Positions 11,401 through 24,653 are shown, counted from the first letter of the stretch. The stretch is 64,000 nucleotides of DNA from Rhytidiadelphus loreus (GCA_947034895.1 OX344762.1:23726760-23790759); one strand, 5' to 3'. Notes: generated by a model from the sequence alone, not told the origin. Program-made: numbers and translations.

Positions 11401-14400
11401 AGAAATTCTAGGGTCATAAAAGACTCTGTTTGTCTCTGTTTGTGGTGGACGTCAGAGCGCTACGGGGTTAACCCGTCGACAGAAAACTCTCTGGTGTGCC
11501 AAAACAAACAAACAAAAAAGATGTGAGTAAGTTGCCACTCGATCAGAAAGCAAGTGCTAAGTCTTGACTGTACTTGGCTGATACTTGACTGCCTCACTCT
11601 TTCTTCACTGCTTACTTTAGCCGCTTTTTCTTTGAGTGACGTGCTTAGCTTGTTGTTTGCAGTTACCAAAACGGAGTCAGCCACTAGCGATGAGGTCATA
11701 GTGAGCAAAACAGAATCATTAGATTCCAGTTGAGATCGAGCACTAGAATTTTAAAAAACTTCCAGGAAGCTCGCGACGAAGCTGAAGCTCGGATGCGCAT
11801 GAGAATCTGAGTACAAATGCAAGCTTGTGTTTCATGCCATGGCAACACAGATTCTCCATGGGAAACAGCATTTATATATGGAAACCAACGTACGGACACT
11901 ATCAATGAGTCATTGATAGCCACCAAAAAATTCAGGCCAATTATTGGTGTACCTCTATGCTTGGGTCAGATTCGTTAAAAAATAATTCAAAATACTATTT
12001 AATATGGCATGTAATGAAATTTTCAGAAATTATAAATGTGGTTTAATTGAATTAGTGTAAAAATATTAATAGATATTAATATTTAATATGGCATGTAATA
12101 TGAATTAGTGTAAAAATATTAATAGATATAATTTGTACCTTAAATAAAATCCGATGAAAAATGAAAAATGAAAAAAAATATATGTATCAGGGTTGATTGT
12201 TTTATTAATGTAAAAAACCCATGGAATATATAAGCTTGCTAAACCGCTTAGTCCTTTTTCCTCCCTCAAAGAGAGATTGTGTTTATTGAAAGGAATTGAA
12301 ACTTAACTAGTCCTCTTGCTAACTTACTAAGTTGGGACTTGGGAGGCTCATACTACTAAAGGTCATGAAAGATTCACTAAAGTCCTAAGTACCGTCGAAA
12401 TATTCCAAATCTTGTAAAAAAGAAATCCCAAAATTTCTAAATTGAGTTAATGAAAGGATATTCAACCCAAAAGGAAATGATTTAATTTGATAAGCGTCTA
12501 ATGAATTTGACCCCAATATAAGGTATTTTTTGTATTCATCAAACCTTTTAGGTCCTCAACATCTTTATAGGTTTAATTAACATTAATATTATTGACTAGT
12601 AGTTTTTCAAGTTTGAATAAATTGGTGTAGAGTTATGAAGTGAAATGTACTTTCAATTTCAATCTATACAGCTAAAATAACATTCTAATTGTTATTTTTC
12701 AAAAAAAATAAACTAAAATATTATATAGATGAATCTTTGAAGTAAATTGTATTAAAATTTTACAATAATACATCTTACTTTCAAGATAAGTGTCTTAAAT
12801 ATTATAAAATTATAAAATTAAGATGCTTTGTAAAATATTGGTTAGGAAGATTCAAAGTCTTATAATCTGATATAAAAATAATAATAATTTTTTTCTTTAA
12901 ATGCAAATGTCTTGCAATCTATGTAGTTAAAGTTTTTGAAATTCCTTCTATATATTTTTGTACTAGCCTAATGCAAGATCCTACCATAGAACAATTATGC
13001 CTAGGAGACAAATATTTAAAGTTTTGTTTTTAGCATTAGATATGGAAGTTTTAGAGTGGTTTTCAAAAAACACATTGACTGTGGAACTTAAATTGGAGTT
13101 AAATCCATCTATTGTAGGGACAAATATTCTTGCAAGATTGATTTTTTGTTTACACTATGTAGAATTATTTTTTGATCTCAATTGGCAATTTGCTTTGGTG
13201 TGTATATATAGTTGTAAGTAAATCAACATGTTTCAATTTTGAAAAGTTTAATAGACTTGTTTTCTACCCTAAGTTCAAAATAGACTATTAAGTATATACA
13301 AAAAGAAATATAATACTTTGATATGTATAGTTGCTAATAGACTTAAGTTTGTGTCTTTCCAAATCTTGAGTTTTATCAATCTAGTTGTCTTTTCCCTTTC
13401 AAGACTAGAACACTATTTGCCTCATTTGAAGTGACACACATACATCTTGTCAATGCTCATTTATATTTTTCTTGCTCATACAATGATACAATAAATTGTC
13501 TTTCTATCAATTAGTATGGAGTATTTTTTGTGAGCAAGGTTTCTTTTTTTGGCGCCTTGGCGCCAGAATGCACCTAACAAAAAAGACTAGCAAAATGACA
13601 ATGCAAAAAAAGGATTAGAATGACCTCAAGAATGACTACATGTTCACCCCGCTAGTAGCCAAGTGTGACTAGGTGGGGCTAGGTTGGTGACGCTCCTATC
13701 CTCCCATTAGGGTTGTTTCACCAACATTTCTTTCTCTACGTGCCCACTCTTCCTCGCTTTATCGCCACTCCCTCTCATTCATGTGTTGTGGCTACTCCTA
13801 CTACATTTCCTATATCACCAAAGCACTCATGAGAATGCGTTTGGTAATCTTAAGGATTGCCAGCGCTTTTGGATTGTCCAAGATGTTTTCGCCATTATCG
13901 CTCCAATGTTTGTAGGGTTCGCTTGTGTTGCCGATTAGAAAGCTACCTATTCACCAAAGTTTTTCATAGGGTGTATGCTTGTGGTGTTGTAATCTCCACT
14001 TCTTCCCATTTCAATGTTGTGGAGTTAATTGTTGTTGCAATGGTATCTCCACGCCTTCATGCATGCTCTATTCGTAGCATGTAATTTAAATTGGGTTTTG
14101 TTGTGGGTGTTCCTCATGCGCATCCTTTCTTTGTTTCCTGTCGTTGTGGTTAATTACTCCGCCATTGTTTGTAGTTTGTGCTTTTGCAATTCCATTTTCA
14201 GCGAGCGCTTTGTTCATCATCTTGCGATTATTGACAATTGTGTGTTATGGAGTCCGGTGATGATGGTTTGGGGAAGGATTTGGTTGCCAAAGCAATGCAA
14301 GCTACTTCCATTGCTCTATCAGTGAAGAAAAGGGCATGTAGAGAATGTTGCTAAAGAAGCACTTGAGGTGGTCCGAAAGGAACTAAAATGCAAGGGGAAG

Positions 14401-14465
14401 GCCATTGACGATTGAAAGACAAGAAAACCATGAATTCCTACTTCCAATCTTCATGTGGTGTTGTA
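11401..14465. other. Intergenic DNA, AT-rich after 11.9 kb, no intact gene seen
   Basis: The segment 11.4-11.93 kb has balanced composition but no recognisable product. From 11.94 to 13.5 kb the sequence is very AT-rich; a short duplication (GAATTAGTGTAAAAATATTAATAGAT) occurs near 12050 and 12107. At 13.86-14.45 kb several overlapping open frames occur with more coding-like composition and may be a decayed transposon gene cut by the CACTA insertion at 14466, but I recognise no domain. Confidence 0.45.
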
Positions 14466-15469
14466 CACTATAAGAAAACTGCGTTTTTGGTGAGTTAGCC
14501 ACAGAACGGCAAATGTTTTTTGAGACGTCTTGCTTTTTTAAGTTAACGTAGGTAGTCATGCAAATTTTTTTTGACGTCTATACAGACATGGCGTTGTAAA
14601 CATTAGAACGCTAGATGTCAAATGAGACGTGTACGTCTTTGAAGACATCCCAAAAAACATCACTTGCAACAACTTTGTCCACGTCAAAATTAATTACAAT
14701 TTGCACTTGCAAAAGTTAGTGCGGTTAGCGATAGAGTATTGACCGTTGGTAAAAAATACAATTTGGGTAGAAGGCAAAGATGTCAAGTGAGACGTTTACG
14801 TCTTTGAAGACGTTTGCAGGAACATCCCAAAAAACGTAATTCATTCTACATCCTCTTTTTTACTTATCCCATTATTCCCATATCATTTGTCTTTCTATGG
14901 GCAGAGAAAGAATATAAGTAAAACCTCAAAATCCTTTATTTTCACTAAATTTTAATAAAGAAATTCCTTCATTTTACCATCAAAAATTTACTCGAAGGTA
15001 AATGGTAAGTTTTTTTAAATTTTTGTTGAATTTGACATTTTTTTTTAATGTTTTAATTTTTTAATTTATCTTCAGTTTATAGATAGGATATGCTATATGT
15101 ACCAATTGATGTTTCAAAAAACATCTAATTTGACGTCTCAGAAAACACCAATAAAATTTTCAAATGATACAAAAATGATCTGACCGGATGGATGAAAAAT
15201 TTCACACGTGGCATTGCCCGCCAAAATAGGTGACATGTCGCTGACGTGTCTTCCACATGGCTTGTTTTTTGAAGTTGAAAAACACACGTTCTTCTTGACA
15301 TCAACAAAAAACATGCCAAAATCGGACACGTTTTAACATGTTTGTTATGCGTTTTTTGCTAGTCAGTTATAACGGATTTTAGGAGACATCTACGTTGATT
15401 ACTTCCTCGTCAAAAAAGACGCCATCCCATGTTTTCTGCAACATAAAAAAAAACTGTTTTCTTATAGTG
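14466..15469. mobile_element. CACTA-type non-autonomous element 1
   Basis: The left terminus is CACTATAAGAAAACTGCG and the right terminus reads CTGTTTTCTTATAGTG, its inverted copy for 14 bases. CACTA termini are diagnostic of the En/Spm superfamily. Subterminal regions are full of GACGTCT/AGACGT motifs in both orientations (for example GAGACGTTTACGTCTTTGAAG near 14790), as expected for transposase-binding subterminal repeats. No transposase frame is present in the 1004 bases. Flanking triplets (GTA and AAG) do not match, so one flank may have changed or an end may have recombined. Confidence 0.8.
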
Positions 15470-15685
15470 AAGCTTGGTGGAAGATGAGCAATTGTTTTCC
15501 ACTGTGAGAGTTCTAAAGTCCACAGTTCGCAACAATCTTAAGAAGCACTTGTAGGTAGTAGTTGGCATGTTCTCCTAGCGTATTTTTACGCTTGAGAATT
15601 TCTTGTACCAAAAAGTATTTGACAACTGGTTTGTGTCTGGAGGGAGAAGCAAAGGCAGGTATTTAGCTAGCACCTAGTTAGTGTT

Positions 15686-16371
15686 CACTACTAGAAAATG
15701 GTTTTGTAGTCAACCAAAAATTAACAATTTTTTTATTATTGGCATATTGTATTGACTAATTCAATAATTTTTTGTTGATTTGATACAAGTTAATAAAATG
15801 GTCACTAAATTTTTGTTGATTCAAATAGAACAACGTCCAAATCAACAAAAAAGATAACATTTTTTTGTTGATACAAATAGTTAACACAAGCTCTTTATAC
15901 ATATAGGATGGTAGAAGGTAGAACAAACCATATGGGGTATGTGAATTAATTATAATTCACATATCCCATATGGTTTGTTCTACCTTTTACCACCTCATTT
16001 GTATAAACAGCTTGCCTTCTCCTCTCCTCTATCACCAAAGTTACCTCTCTTCTATTACCAAGTTAAAAAAGTTTGTCTTCTTCTTTATAATTAAAGTTTT
16101 AAAAAAGTAATTTAATTTTCGTATCTACATGGCAATTTCTGCCTATGTGGCATTCTCTACAGGGCTCATTTTTGGTTTGCCATGTGACGTCCATTTATTG
16201 AGCAAATTTATAAATGAATTATTATTATTATTTTTTTGACTTGACCACCATAATAAAATGGGCAACAGTTTTTTGTTAATTAAGTATTGTCCAAGACAAC
16301 GCAGGATACAAATGACAACAACACTGTTTTATTGATTTTTTGTTATGGTAGTCACTGTTTTTCTACTAGTG
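15686..16371. mobile_element. CACTA-type non-autonomous element 3 with GTT target duplication
   Basis: The left end CACTACTAGAAAATGG and the right end TTTTTCTACTAGTG are imperfect inverted repeats. The flanking triplet GTT occurs at 15683-15685 and again at 16372-16374, matching the 3-base target duplication of CACTA elements. At 686 bases it is non-autonomous. Subterminal text repeats TTTTTTGTTGAT-like words. The core is a long palindrome (15895..16007). Confidence 0.85.
15895..16007. repeat. Long palindrome at the core of CACTA element 3
   Basis: Two arms of about 54 bases (15895..15948 and 15953..16007) pair with few mismatches around the centre GTGAATTAATTATAATTCAC. Each arm carries CCATATGG(G) and AGAACAAACC or its complement. 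The same arm text occurs, much further apart, at 47798..47851 and 50366..50419 in CACTA element 2. A transcript could fold into a hairpin and feed small-RNA production, but that is inference. Confidence 0.8.
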
Positions 16372-16374
16372 GTT

Positions 16375-19363
16375 TCTTGTTTGCAAAGGGCGGGTGCAGC
16401 GGGCATTACGTAGCTAGTGCAGCAGAGGTAGTTTGGCAGGTAGATTGGTACCTTGGTCAAAAGCTTAGGTAAGAGTCATCTTGCCTTGCAATATCTCCCA
16501 TTTTGTATTTTGCTTCATGACTTACAATGGAAGTCACATTCACTTTTCAATGGCATTTTTATCACACTTGAAGTGCATGTCTATACAAGTGTGTGCTATA
16601 CTCTCAATGCCTTGTGATTTCATTTGTTGTGAGTTCATTTGTTGTGCAATACCTCGTAAATCCATTCCATGTTCCATTTATAAATTGGAATTTCTTGTGT
16701 TTTTCTATGCACAATATTGACAATTTTTGTGTGACCTTGAACCAATGCAGACATCCAAGTTTTTTTTGTGTCACTTTGTTTCATGTTTCTCACTTTGGCA
16801 TCGGAGGGATTTTGGTGGGGTGTAGGTTAGTGTGTAACATGTCATCATCGTGTATAGGGAGGTAGTTTCTTTCCCTTATCCAACATTTGCAATTTCTGGT
16901 GGTCTGACTCATACCCCAATGTGGCGAAGTGGTTGTCAAAGTGGTAAAGTAAGAAGTGCACTGAGGCACTTCAATGCCCCAAAAAAATGTTGTTGGAAAA
17001 AAATGTGGTGTTCATTGCATTTTTTGTTTTTTTATTTTGGCATTAGAGGATTTTTTGGGTGGGTGCAGGTTTATTTCATTGCACGTAGAACTCAAGCAAA
17101 CCATATAAAATCACACCTAGTAATTACACTTACTAAAGAATAAAAAATTTCTCAAAGTATTGTGAATTCTTTCTTTGATTTCGCCAATTTACTTGTATGG
17201 TTCTTTAAAAATTCGCCCAAAATGCAATAGCTCTAAATATAAGTTTGCCCAAAACAAATCCCTGACCATTTTGAATTTTCCACATTCTGCTTTCAAGATT
17301 TTTGGGATCACCACACAAAAACTGCAAATCCGTTGAATAAGTCACCATTTCAACTTCCACAACACAAAAAATATTGCCCTTTCATCCATCTCCACAAAAT
17401 GAAAAAAATAACCCTACTTGTGAGTGTAGACATAGATGGATTTTATGAATATTCTAATTGAATAGGTCTAATTTCTTGTGACTATATTAATTGTTAAAGC
17501 TAGGGATCAATTGTATGAGTGAGCACATTGTTATTTGCAATTGACTAATTGACTAAAAGAAAATAGAAATTGATAGTTGTGTAATGCAAATAAATTGTCT
17601 GGATTAGTATTATTATGTAATAGAGTATTACTTGTGTAGCCAAATAGTGACAAGTGCATGAGGCAATTTGATCTATTGCAAGATGTAAATCCTTTGCATT
17701 GTGACAATTTATTACAATATGGAAAGATTATTAAATGAAGTAGTGTGTGATAATCTATCTAATTGTCTTTTTTTTTGAGCTAATTGTGAATATAAACCAA
17801 AGCATTTGCATATAAGAATTAGGACTATTTGACCATGCTTAGAATTTATAGGTATTGTTCAACTCCTAGTTCAACAATAAAACCTATATAAGTGTTCTTT
17901 TTAAATAAATTTCTCTACCAACAATGTTGAACAAATTAAATAATTAACTAGAGTATATTTTTATAAGTGAAAAAGTCTAAAAAAATTGACTTTACCTAAA
18001 TTTAAGCTCAGGGAGATCACTCTTTGTAATTTAAGGTATACACCTAAGTTAAGAAGGTATTTGATGTGAGGCTATTTACCTTAAATATTGCATTTAAGAT
18101 GATTGTATTTTTACATAAAAATCTACAAGGGGCAGATTTCCAATATCCTACAGTTTTTGTAAAATCATTCATACATTTTTTTTAAATGAGGCTATCTTAC
18201 ATATAAAATTTAATTGTCCAATTTTTTCCAGCCCACACTTTTCTTCACAAATTTGTCCTTCTCTCTAATACATACATGTATAGGGGATACACCATGAACC
18301 AATAACAATCAACTCAATTCAAGTGCCATTGACCAATGGTACTTTTAAAGTCCTAAAGGTCAATTGTTCATTAAGTTGAAAATCCAAGTAGGTTCCTATG
18401 AAGTCAATTTTGGTCAAATGTTCACAAAATTTTGACACAAGGTGTGAACATATACTTCCTTAGTGAGAATATAATTTTTTTTGATCGGGTGTCCAAATCA
18501 AAAGTTATGCTCCTCTGACTTTCTTGGCAACTAAGGCAATTTAGGCATCTTTTGCAAAAATGCTCATCAACTTTTGAAATTTGGCATGTATGTATCTAAT
18601 AAAATAAGGAATAAAATTGTAAAAATAAATTTAATTCTCAAATCACATCCTAAGAGGAGTCAAACTTTGTTAGCTATATTGGGGTGGCTTAAAAAAAAAC
18701 ATTTTCTTCTAACTTCAAGCCTACTATCTTGCAACTTGTAAAGTCAAAGTTCTTGGATTTATTCCCGCATATTTGAAATCTTTGTCTCTAATATTATACC
18801 ATTTAGATTTCAAATAAAAAATTTCATCATTGCATCATAAATCATCAAAAAATGACAAGAATACTACCAATGCACTTAACCTCCTTGCATTGCAAGGTGA
18901 TTTAGAGTAAGCTAGAGTCCATAATTACTTCTGAAATTTTTCATGAGTGAACCTAATATCATATACTTATGAATGGTTAAAATTCTCATTTCATAAATAA
19001 AAAATTTTATTTCAAGAGGGGCTCAAAGTCTGCCGATCTAGTTTTTTAGGGCCAAGAAAAAGTTTTTTCTCTCACTTCAAATGTTATAATCATTCAATCC
19101 ACGTGGTCAAATGAACATACTAAATTCTATTCCACATATTGACTTACTTATTTAACATAATTTTGTATGTTTGAAATTCAAAAAAAATTACTGTTAATTT
19201 TTTACTGAAGACAATGCATCAAAAATTGAGCGAACAAGCTGTTTACAAGCCATAAAATAAAAGAATCATTTTATTTTATTTTGACATCCTAGGCAATTTG
19301 TCTGTCAACTTGTCCGCCAACAAATTGACTTTTCTAAAAATGTATATATATTTATGGATCTTG
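16375..19363. other. AT-rich intergenic DNA, no gene seen
   Basis: This stretch is strongly AT-rich with short open frames at 16.3-17.1 kb that match nothing I recognise. No RNA gene, array or paired terminal repeat was found. It probably consists of old transposon debris. Confidence 0.5.
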
Positions 19364-19683
19364 ACAAATGCTAGGGTTGATTACTAACATTCTGACAATT
19401 TGACGGACTTACAAACATGACGTGACGTGATGCTAAAAATCTTCACCACATCTATACTCATCATACTCTAAAAATTTTGCAAGTCCCTTGTCTATTAAGA
19501 CTAATTTGTTAATAAAAAATCCTATTACACAATGTTTTTACATATTCTAATATTTATATATTAGAGTATAGTATTTCATGAACCCTACAGTAGCCCTATA
19601 TATCATATAAAAATTTTCCATTTCAAATTAAATGGATTCTATCTTTTAATTCATTTAGTTTTAAAAAACTGATAGTGATCTCC
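19364..19683. repeat. Direct repeat, copy 1, next to kinase fragment
   Basis: This segment aligns with 20326..20653 in the same orientation. The last 93 bases (19591..19683 and 20561..20653) are almost identical, including CCCTATATATCATATAAA, while the first two-thirds are more diverged. The pair brackets the kinase fragment at 19689..19919. They could be parts of a mobile element, or a local duplication with later divergence. Confidence 0.7.
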
Positions 19684-19688
19684 TCAGA

Positions 19689-19919
19689 CTTGAAGGTCCC
19701 TTCATTGGCTACTACTATGTTCTCCAACTTAAGATCACGATGAATATAACACTTGCTATGAATGTAGGCCATTGCTTGAAGAATTTGATACATCCACGAT
19801 TGAATCTCCACTTCAAATGAAAGTGTTTTATTTCTAATCATTTGCAACAAATTGGTTGGCATGTACTGAAACACATAAAACAACCTTGTATCTAATGGGC
19901 GCTTTAGAATGTGATTCAA
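19689..19919 (-). pseudogene. Protein kinase gene fragment (CMGC/MAK-like), probably dead
   Basis: Seventy-seven codons on the minus strand encode a piece of a kinase catalytic domain: a hinge-like LFYVFQYMPTNLLQMIR, a helix IQSWMYQILQAMAYIHS, and the catalytic loop HRDLKLENIVV. The HRDLKxEN motif and the order of segments resemble MAK/MHK or CDK-like kinases; the usual Pro of HRDLKPEN is Leu here. Subdomains I-IV (ATP loop, catalytic Lys) and the DFG motif are not found nearby. The kinase-like text stops at GTFK, and the following bases do not start with GT, so a normal donor is absent there. This looks like one isolated exon captured in repetitive DNA. Confidence 0.7.
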
Positions 19920-20325
19920 GTGGAGTTGAATGCTGAAGTTTCATGTAGTAGTTGTATAGTTTTTGAAGAGGTTACTTAGTTTTTATATGGAATATATCCG
20001 AATAAATGGTGTTGGGTGCTATTTAAAAGGTGATCGAAAGAAGAGAGTGAATAAGAATAGACCAATGAAACTTGCAATTCTACTAGCTGAAAAAGCTTCC
20101 CATGATGTACACAAAGTTGTTTTCAAATGACAAGGACAAGATTGGCATCCTTCTTGTCCTTCTCGCTTTCACGATCATCTTCATTTTTACCTTTTTGACA
20201 ATTTTTTGTTACTTGTGATGGGATCAACTAAACCCATACCAATTGTGGACTATCAATACTCGTTTGGATGACATGTCCGTCCAGAAATTTATATATATAT
20301 ATCTGTGTGTTTGTATGTGTGTAAT

Positions 20326-20653
20326 TGATCTTAAAAAATGGTAGGGATGAATCTTGATGTTTTGCCAATTTGACGGACATTTAGACATGACAAGATGTTG
20401 GAAATCTTGGTCTACATTTATACTAATTGTGTTATGAAAATAGTTCATGATCTTTATCTAGCAAGGTTAACTTATTAATAAAGATTTCGACTACATAATT
20501 TTTCTACACATCTTAATTTATATATATATTAAAATATGAAATATTTTATATACCCTATAGTTGCCCTATATATCATATAAAAAAATTTCATTTCAAATTA
20601 AATGGATTCTATCTTTTAATTCATTTAGTTTTAAAAAACTAATAGTGATCTCC
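20326..20653. repeat. Direct repeat, copy 2
   Basis: This is the second copy of the repeat at 19364..19683. It is preceded by a TATATATATATCTGTGTGTTTG microsatellite-like tract near 20290. It contains no gene. Confidence 0.7.
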
Positions 20654-23600
20654 CTTGAAATTTAAGTCTCTAAAGCTTAATGTCCTATTTGAATAAATTG
20701 CCATGAACGTGTACTTACTAATTTTAATATAATTTAAGCTTGAAACTATTTGACTTAATTAAAGTTGTGACTATCTAATTAATCAAAATAAAATATGAAG
20801 CATAAAATAGATGAAGTCCTCAATTTGACAATAAAATGTATTCTTAGACTAATAAAATTAGAAATGACCAATAACAGCATCTTGTTGAGATTGTCATACA
20901 TGATTGAATAAACAAATAAGTTTTTAAGATTACATAATCTAACCTAGGTTCCTATTCAAATTCTTTTGTTGAAAATATTGGTGGTGAAAGGAAGAGTGAA
21001 GAATAATATTGAATGAAGTAAATAAGCAAAATCATGGCCTCATGTGATGTACTATTGAAACAAATTTATTTAGATTATAAAAATTCTTTGTGCATATTTA
21101 TTTGGCAATTTGGCTAGTCTTCATCTAAGACCATGCAAAGTTGACAAAACTAAGAATGGAATTAATAAATGAACTACTTCTATTTTATTGGCATGTATGA
21201 TGACATTTTTATTGCTTAAAAAATATAACTCATTTGCATTCAAGGAATTGACAAAATTAATTTCCAAATTATTAACAAAGGTAAGTCTTTAGCCTTGATA
21301 AATCCATTTCAAAACCATTTCTACCATGATTGTAACATCAGCTACAATACATTAAACCATGTGTGTTTTCCTTTCGAAGAACATCTACTAAATGTTTTTC
21401 TTTGAATCTTGTAGCAAAATCCCATATATATACCAAGAATGAAAATAACCCTACGATTTTGCAATTAGAAAAGGAATGGGCCTTCAAGAAGGTCGCCAGA
21501 TGTGGACTAGGAGTGCCAACAGGTGCCATGTCACATTGCAATTTTTATTAAAAAATTAATATTATTTTATTATTGGCACTATTGGCACTATTGTACTTGG
21601 TGTCCTTCATGAAGCCCCATTTTTTTCCTAATGGTATTTTGGCATTGCAAAAAGTGATCTTCACTAAAACACCTAATATTTTTTTGTGGTTGTGGATGAA
21701 TCAACTAATATATGGATGAACATCAAAAAACCCAATACCATCATAAATTTTTGTAACAATATAGCTAGCAATTTCTTCCATTGTAACAATTGTAATCTAT
21801 CACCAGATTCTCTTTCAAAACAAATTTGTATCCCCTTTCAAGCAAAAAATTGCTCAAAACCAAAACCATGGAAATACCTTTCCATATATAATTATATTCT
21901 ATATGCTGCAAAATTGTGTTACGATAAAAGTTTATTAGGTACAAAAAGAAAAGAAAAATTATTTGATAATCCCTAAGACCCCAAGTTTTCTAGTTTGGTT
22001 TTGGACAAAACTCAAATGCGTTATATGTTATGTAATATAAGTTCCATCATTTTTTTTGAAATCTTCATCAAAGAAAGAAATGTGAAACACAAAGAGTAGA
22101 AAGAATCCATATGATCAAAATTCAAAACTATTTGTAGATTTGTTTCTAAAGAATTTTAAAGATTTAACTTCAAAAATTTATAAAAATACAATTTTTACTT
22201 TTTAGCATGTCAAAATTTATGTGATTTCTCAAAATTTCAATTGATTTGTGACAAATGCATAAGATTTTATGATGAAAACATCAATACTTTCTCTAAATAG
22301 TAAAAAAATTCAATAGTAGGCAAATTCTAATTACTCTATGTTGTTGTATTTGTAATTTTTATTTATTGACCCTAGTGATCAATCTTAATATTGAATAGAA
22401 AATTAGAAAGGCACCCCAATTTAGTTTGCATTCAAAAAATAAATTTAAAAAAAAGTTTTTTTTCCACCTATAATTTTATAAATACTGCCCAATGTTGGGT
22501 AGCAACTATAAAATGATTGATTGGATCTTTAGGGGTTAATTGCTCTAAAAACAAATAGAAAAATTTCAATTAAAAAATGAGATTTTTCTAGCAAGAATTA
22601 TAAATCCCATATACATATCTTTTTTAGATACTTGTAGAAATTGACTTCAAAGAGATATCTTGAGTGCTAGCAAATAGAGATTCTTCAAGATGATTGCAAG
22701 AAACACGGTTTGAATTTGTTGCACTTTGGCAGTTTGGCCAGTATTGGGAGTATTATATATAAACTTTTGAAAAAAGAACATTCAAGAATCAAATCAAATA
22801 TATATGAGTAGAAAACTACTAAAAATTGTAAAATAGTTTAAGCTTCAAAAATACAATTGGCCCTTTGTTTTCAACTTAATGAGTCTTCAAGTCAATTAAT
22901 TACAAATCAATAAAATTAAATCCTATAATTCCTATACTCAAACCAAATAAGTTTGATGCTTTTTTTAGCTATGTAGATGGGTGTCTTGTACTTAGGGTGA
23001 CGAAACCTTTTCTTACATCTACAAATTGAAAAAAAAAACTACCTACTTAGAAAGTCAATAGTTCCCCACTTAAATTTTTTTTCCCAAAAACAAACTAAAA
23101 ACTTGAGATTGCAGGTAATTAGGTGCAAGCTTGAATTTATCGGTCCCTTTAGAAGACAAATGTCTTGATTTAGGAATTAAACATGAGTGGATATATTAAG
23201 GTAAACCAGCCTATGACATGCAGATTGCTTGGTTTGCCTTGTTGACATATTTGAAATTTTGAATTATTTTTTTCATATAAAGGCAAACATGAAAAATTGG
23301 TAGAACAATTGAAATTTTATTTTTTTGACAAAGTATGAATTTGTTACAGATTTTTGAAGTGAATTGGCTTGATGGCTCAAAATAGTCTGTAGACTATCCC
23401 ACAACCATGAAAAACTATACCCATGGTGGTCATCAAACCACCCAATACAGTTACAATATTTCCTAACATGGTTGAAATATTTTCTAACATGGACATGACA
23501 GAAAGGAATAAAAAAAGTTAGTTCATGTAATGAATTACACTAGAAAGGGACAAGTTCCTAAAACAGTCTCTAACATCTCCATCACCATCATACAAAACAT

Positions 23601-24094
23601 TTATTTCAGCCATCAACCTACCTAATAAAGTTTTGCTTACATTAATTAGAAAAAACTTGGCACAGATTGATGGAAAACTGTAATGGGTCATCTTATAGAT
23701 GTTTGTATTAGGCACTTGGCCGGCTGGTTTACCTTAGATGGACAAGATTTGTTGCACATGTATTTCTTAGATTAAGTTTTAACATGGGATATTAATCGGA
23801 AGGTTTTCACTATTAGTTATTTCTTTTAACCCCATGCCCAATGCTCCTTTTCTCACTTTCAGGGGTGGCACTTAGTTCTACTATAACAAACCACATGCGA
23901 ACAAGTGGTTTCTAATAAATTATAATTTCAACCTAAAATTTTGAACATTGTTTAATAATGACTATAGCTTTCTATTGCCAAAATTTCCAACTCAAATAAA
24001 ATATGAAATAATTTCTAGAAGAGGTTGAAAATGAACTAAAATGGCATGTTTTTCAACTCAAATAATTATAGAGGACAAATTTAGATGACAAAAC
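20654..24094. other. AT-rich intergenic DNA with one MITE, no gene seen
   Basis: Apart from the MITE at 21462..21634, I see only AT-rich sequence with short meaningless frames. The word TTTAGGGGTTAA at about 22528 resembles the right end of the TA-flanked elements (1693..2787 and 48509..49429), but no partner end was found. Confidence 0.5.
21462..21634. mobile_element. CATTA-ended MITE, copy a
   Basis: The left end (CAATTAGAAAAGGAATGGGC, followed by CTTCAAGAAGG) is inverted at the right end (CCTTCATGAAGCCCCATTT, ending CCTAATG). The interior has TATTGGCACTATTGGCACTA. The arms resemble those of copy b at 24654..24805. No ORF. Confidence 0.65.
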
Positions 24095-24395
24095 GAGCTT
24101 TCAATAATGAGTTATTTTTAGGAATTTTGTGTTCATTTTTTAGACAATTTTTTCTTATATAATATATGGGTGTGAAAGTTATTTTTCAGTTCTACAATGT
24201 ATCTTTCTACTTCAAAAATTTGTAACTAATTATTATTAACAAATAAAAATATCAATAATTCAAAACATAAACTTTCAAAGTAGGAAAATCTATTCATATT
24301 TTTTTAATTTTGTTTTATTTAAAATTCAAAAAGTATATAGGGGGTCCAAAGTTTTGTTTGCATGTGGTTTCTAATGGACATTCTAAATGACCCCT
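24095..24395. repeat. Dispersed repeat, copy 2 (matches 31..326)
   Basis: This is nearly identical in direct orientation to the repeat at the left edge of the window. It is followed within 11 bases by CACTAGTAGAAAATTTG (24406), which resembles a CACTA left terminus like element 3, but no right terminus was found downstream. Confidence 0.8.
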
Positions 24396-24653
24396 CCCAA
24401 CCTCTCACTAGTAGAAAATTTGAAATTTTTGTTGTTTTGGTCACATTCATTTAGGTAAGTTTTTTGCTGATTTTGACAAAACCTGTTGATTTCACAAGGA
24501 AAGATTTGATTCATTCTATTCGGGCTAGTGATGAGAAAGTTATGGACAATCTTGATTTTTATGCAATCTAAACATTTTCTTGAAAAAATAAATGATAATA
24601 TTCATTTCTAAATGCAATTTTTATAATTAATCAAAAAACATTGTTTTATAAGG

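Noticed and set aside
24406..24440. CACTAGTAGAAAATTTG as a fourth CACTA element
   Set aside because: No right terminus of the form TTTTCTACTAGTG was found downstream, so boundaries cannot be set.
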